Positions 63,379-64,000 of a DNA stretch of 64,000 bases are shown here, one piece after another; the first letter of the stretch is position 1, and the number at the start of each line of letters is the position of its first letter. The stretch spans positions 62,001 to 126,000 of the forward strand of contig NZ_AHKF01000016.1 of NCBI RefSeq assembly GCF_000252125.1, given 5' to 3'. The translations under genes and the position numbers were made by a program. The notes beneath the pieces were generated by a model. The model did no database searches, was not told where the DNA came from, and saw only the letters and a program-made list of their open reading frames with translations. The DNA comes from Flavobacterium frigoris PS1. Lineage in GTDB: Bacteria > Bacteroidota > Bacteroidia > Flavobacteriales > Flavobacteriaceae.

Positions 63379-64000
63379 ATGGCAGGAGGAAAACTTACCC
63401 CAAGGCAGAAGATGATAAATCTGATGTATCTGATTTTTATCGCGATGTTAGCATTAAATATGTCTAAAGAAGTATTATCTGCTTTTGGAATTTTAAATGT
63501 AAAAATTGTTGAATCAAATGTAATCACAGACCAAAGAAATGAAAGTTCATTTGCTCAATTAGCGCAAAAAGCGGTTGACCAACCAGGACAATTTGGTGAC
63601 AAAAAAGCTAAAGTTGAAAAAATAAGAGTTTTATCTAAAGAATTTAATGATTATTTAGAGAATATTAAGACATCTGTAACCAAAGATTTCGAGAGAGATG
63701 CTAAAGGTAATTTGCCTTATGAGGAAATGGATAAAGGCGATTTAATTGATAGAATGTTTTTTACTGGTGATAAAGTTTCAAAAGCTGGTGAAGAATTTTT
63801 AAATAAAATCAACAATTATTCCGCTCAAATTAAGCAAATTGGAGGTAGTTCTATTGCGGAATCTGAAATGAAAAAAATTGAAGCAAGATTTGCGACAAAA
63901 CCAGTTTATTCTGAAAAAGCAGGTGCTAATCTAGATTGGATTGATTACCATTACAAAGGCTTCCCTTTGATTGCTACGATTACAAATTTGTCTCAGTTAC
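63379..64000 (+). CDS. gldM: Gliding motility/T9SS motor protein GldM, 5' part (runs off window)
   Basis: The frame from ATG 63379 is open to the window edge (207 codons). It begins MAGGKLTPRQKMINLMYLIF, giving a short cytoplasmic end and one membrane span (about 13-33), then the periplasmic D1 domain (ERDAKGNLPYEEMDKGDLID). GldM couples the GldL proton motor to the GldKN ring. It is 46 bases after gldL. The remaining domains are outside the window. Confidence 0.95.
   Translation, partial: MAGGKLTPRQKMINLMYLIFIAMLALNMSKEVLSAFGILNVKIVESNVITDQRNESSFAQLAQKAVDQPGQFGDKKAKVEKIRVLSKEFNDYLENIKTSVTKDFERDAKGNLPYEEMDKGDLIDRMFFTGDKVSKAGEEFLNKINNYSAQIKQIGGSSIAESEMKKIEARFATKPVYSEKAGANLDWIDYHYKGFPLIATITNLSQL

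Overview
The window is AT-rich chromosomal DNA from a member of the Bacteroidota, most likely a Flavobacterium or close relative. This rests on a SusC/SusD pair, T9SS-type C-terminal sorting, the start of the gldKLM gliding/type IX secretion operon, an exosortase F pair, a compact primary sigma factor of 287 aa, a flavobacterial carotenoid cluster, and repeated Bacteroidota-type -7 promoter boxes (TAnnTTTG). No rRNA, tRNA, CRISPR array or intact insertion sequence was seen.

Layout. 1-6.5 kb: the end of a fructan/sucrose utilisation locus (GH32 hydrolase, SusC, SusD, then a PfkB fructokinase after a terminator). 6.7-17.4 kb (minus strand): a secreted-protein locus, transcribed as a tail-collar-domain protein, a 2857-aa LamG protein with a T9SS sorting tail, a 305-aa secreted protein sharing a module with the giant, and an overlooked 42-aa lipoprotein. 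A membrane-anchored AraC-type regulator (17.5 kb, plus strand) is divergent to it. 18.9-21.6 kb: rpe, a lipoprotein and rpoD. 21.7-26.1 kb: a carotenoid tailoring cluster (crtD, cruF, crtZ, a methyltransferase, a crtA-like gene). 26.3-26.5 kb: a decayed copy of the rpoD 5' end. 26.5-33 kb: a TonB receptor/DUF4249/MG2-like operon. 33-35.8 kb: pnp and rpsO. 35.8-41.5 kb: a TonB-like protein, fRMsr, exosortase F pair, ATP-cone nuclease-like protein, beta-CASP hydrolase and DedA protein. 41.6-44.3 kb: an accessory patch of unrecognised genes with duplicated and fused gene debris, including a copy of the groEL 3' end. 44.5-51.4 kb: a conserved block, miaB, small membrane ORF, sigma-54 activator, lptE, TPR protein, secG, groES, groEL. 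51.6-57.2 kb: a glycerol operon (glpD, glpK, glpF, outer-membrane protein) with divergent glpR. 57.4-64 kb: topA, an arginase-fold protein lacking metal ligands, gldK, gldL and partial gldM.

How it fits together. The fructan locus imports and phosphorylates fructose units. The glp operon imports and oxidises glycerol under a DeoR repressor, with candidate operator repeats between glpD and glpR. GldKLM form part of the T9SS, which is the likely exporter of the giant LamG protein. The most unusual items are the collar/LamG locus with its repeated modules, the rpoD pseudogene with its retained leader, and the groEL-tail/gene-fragment fusion. No complete, clearly new defence or mobile system was found.
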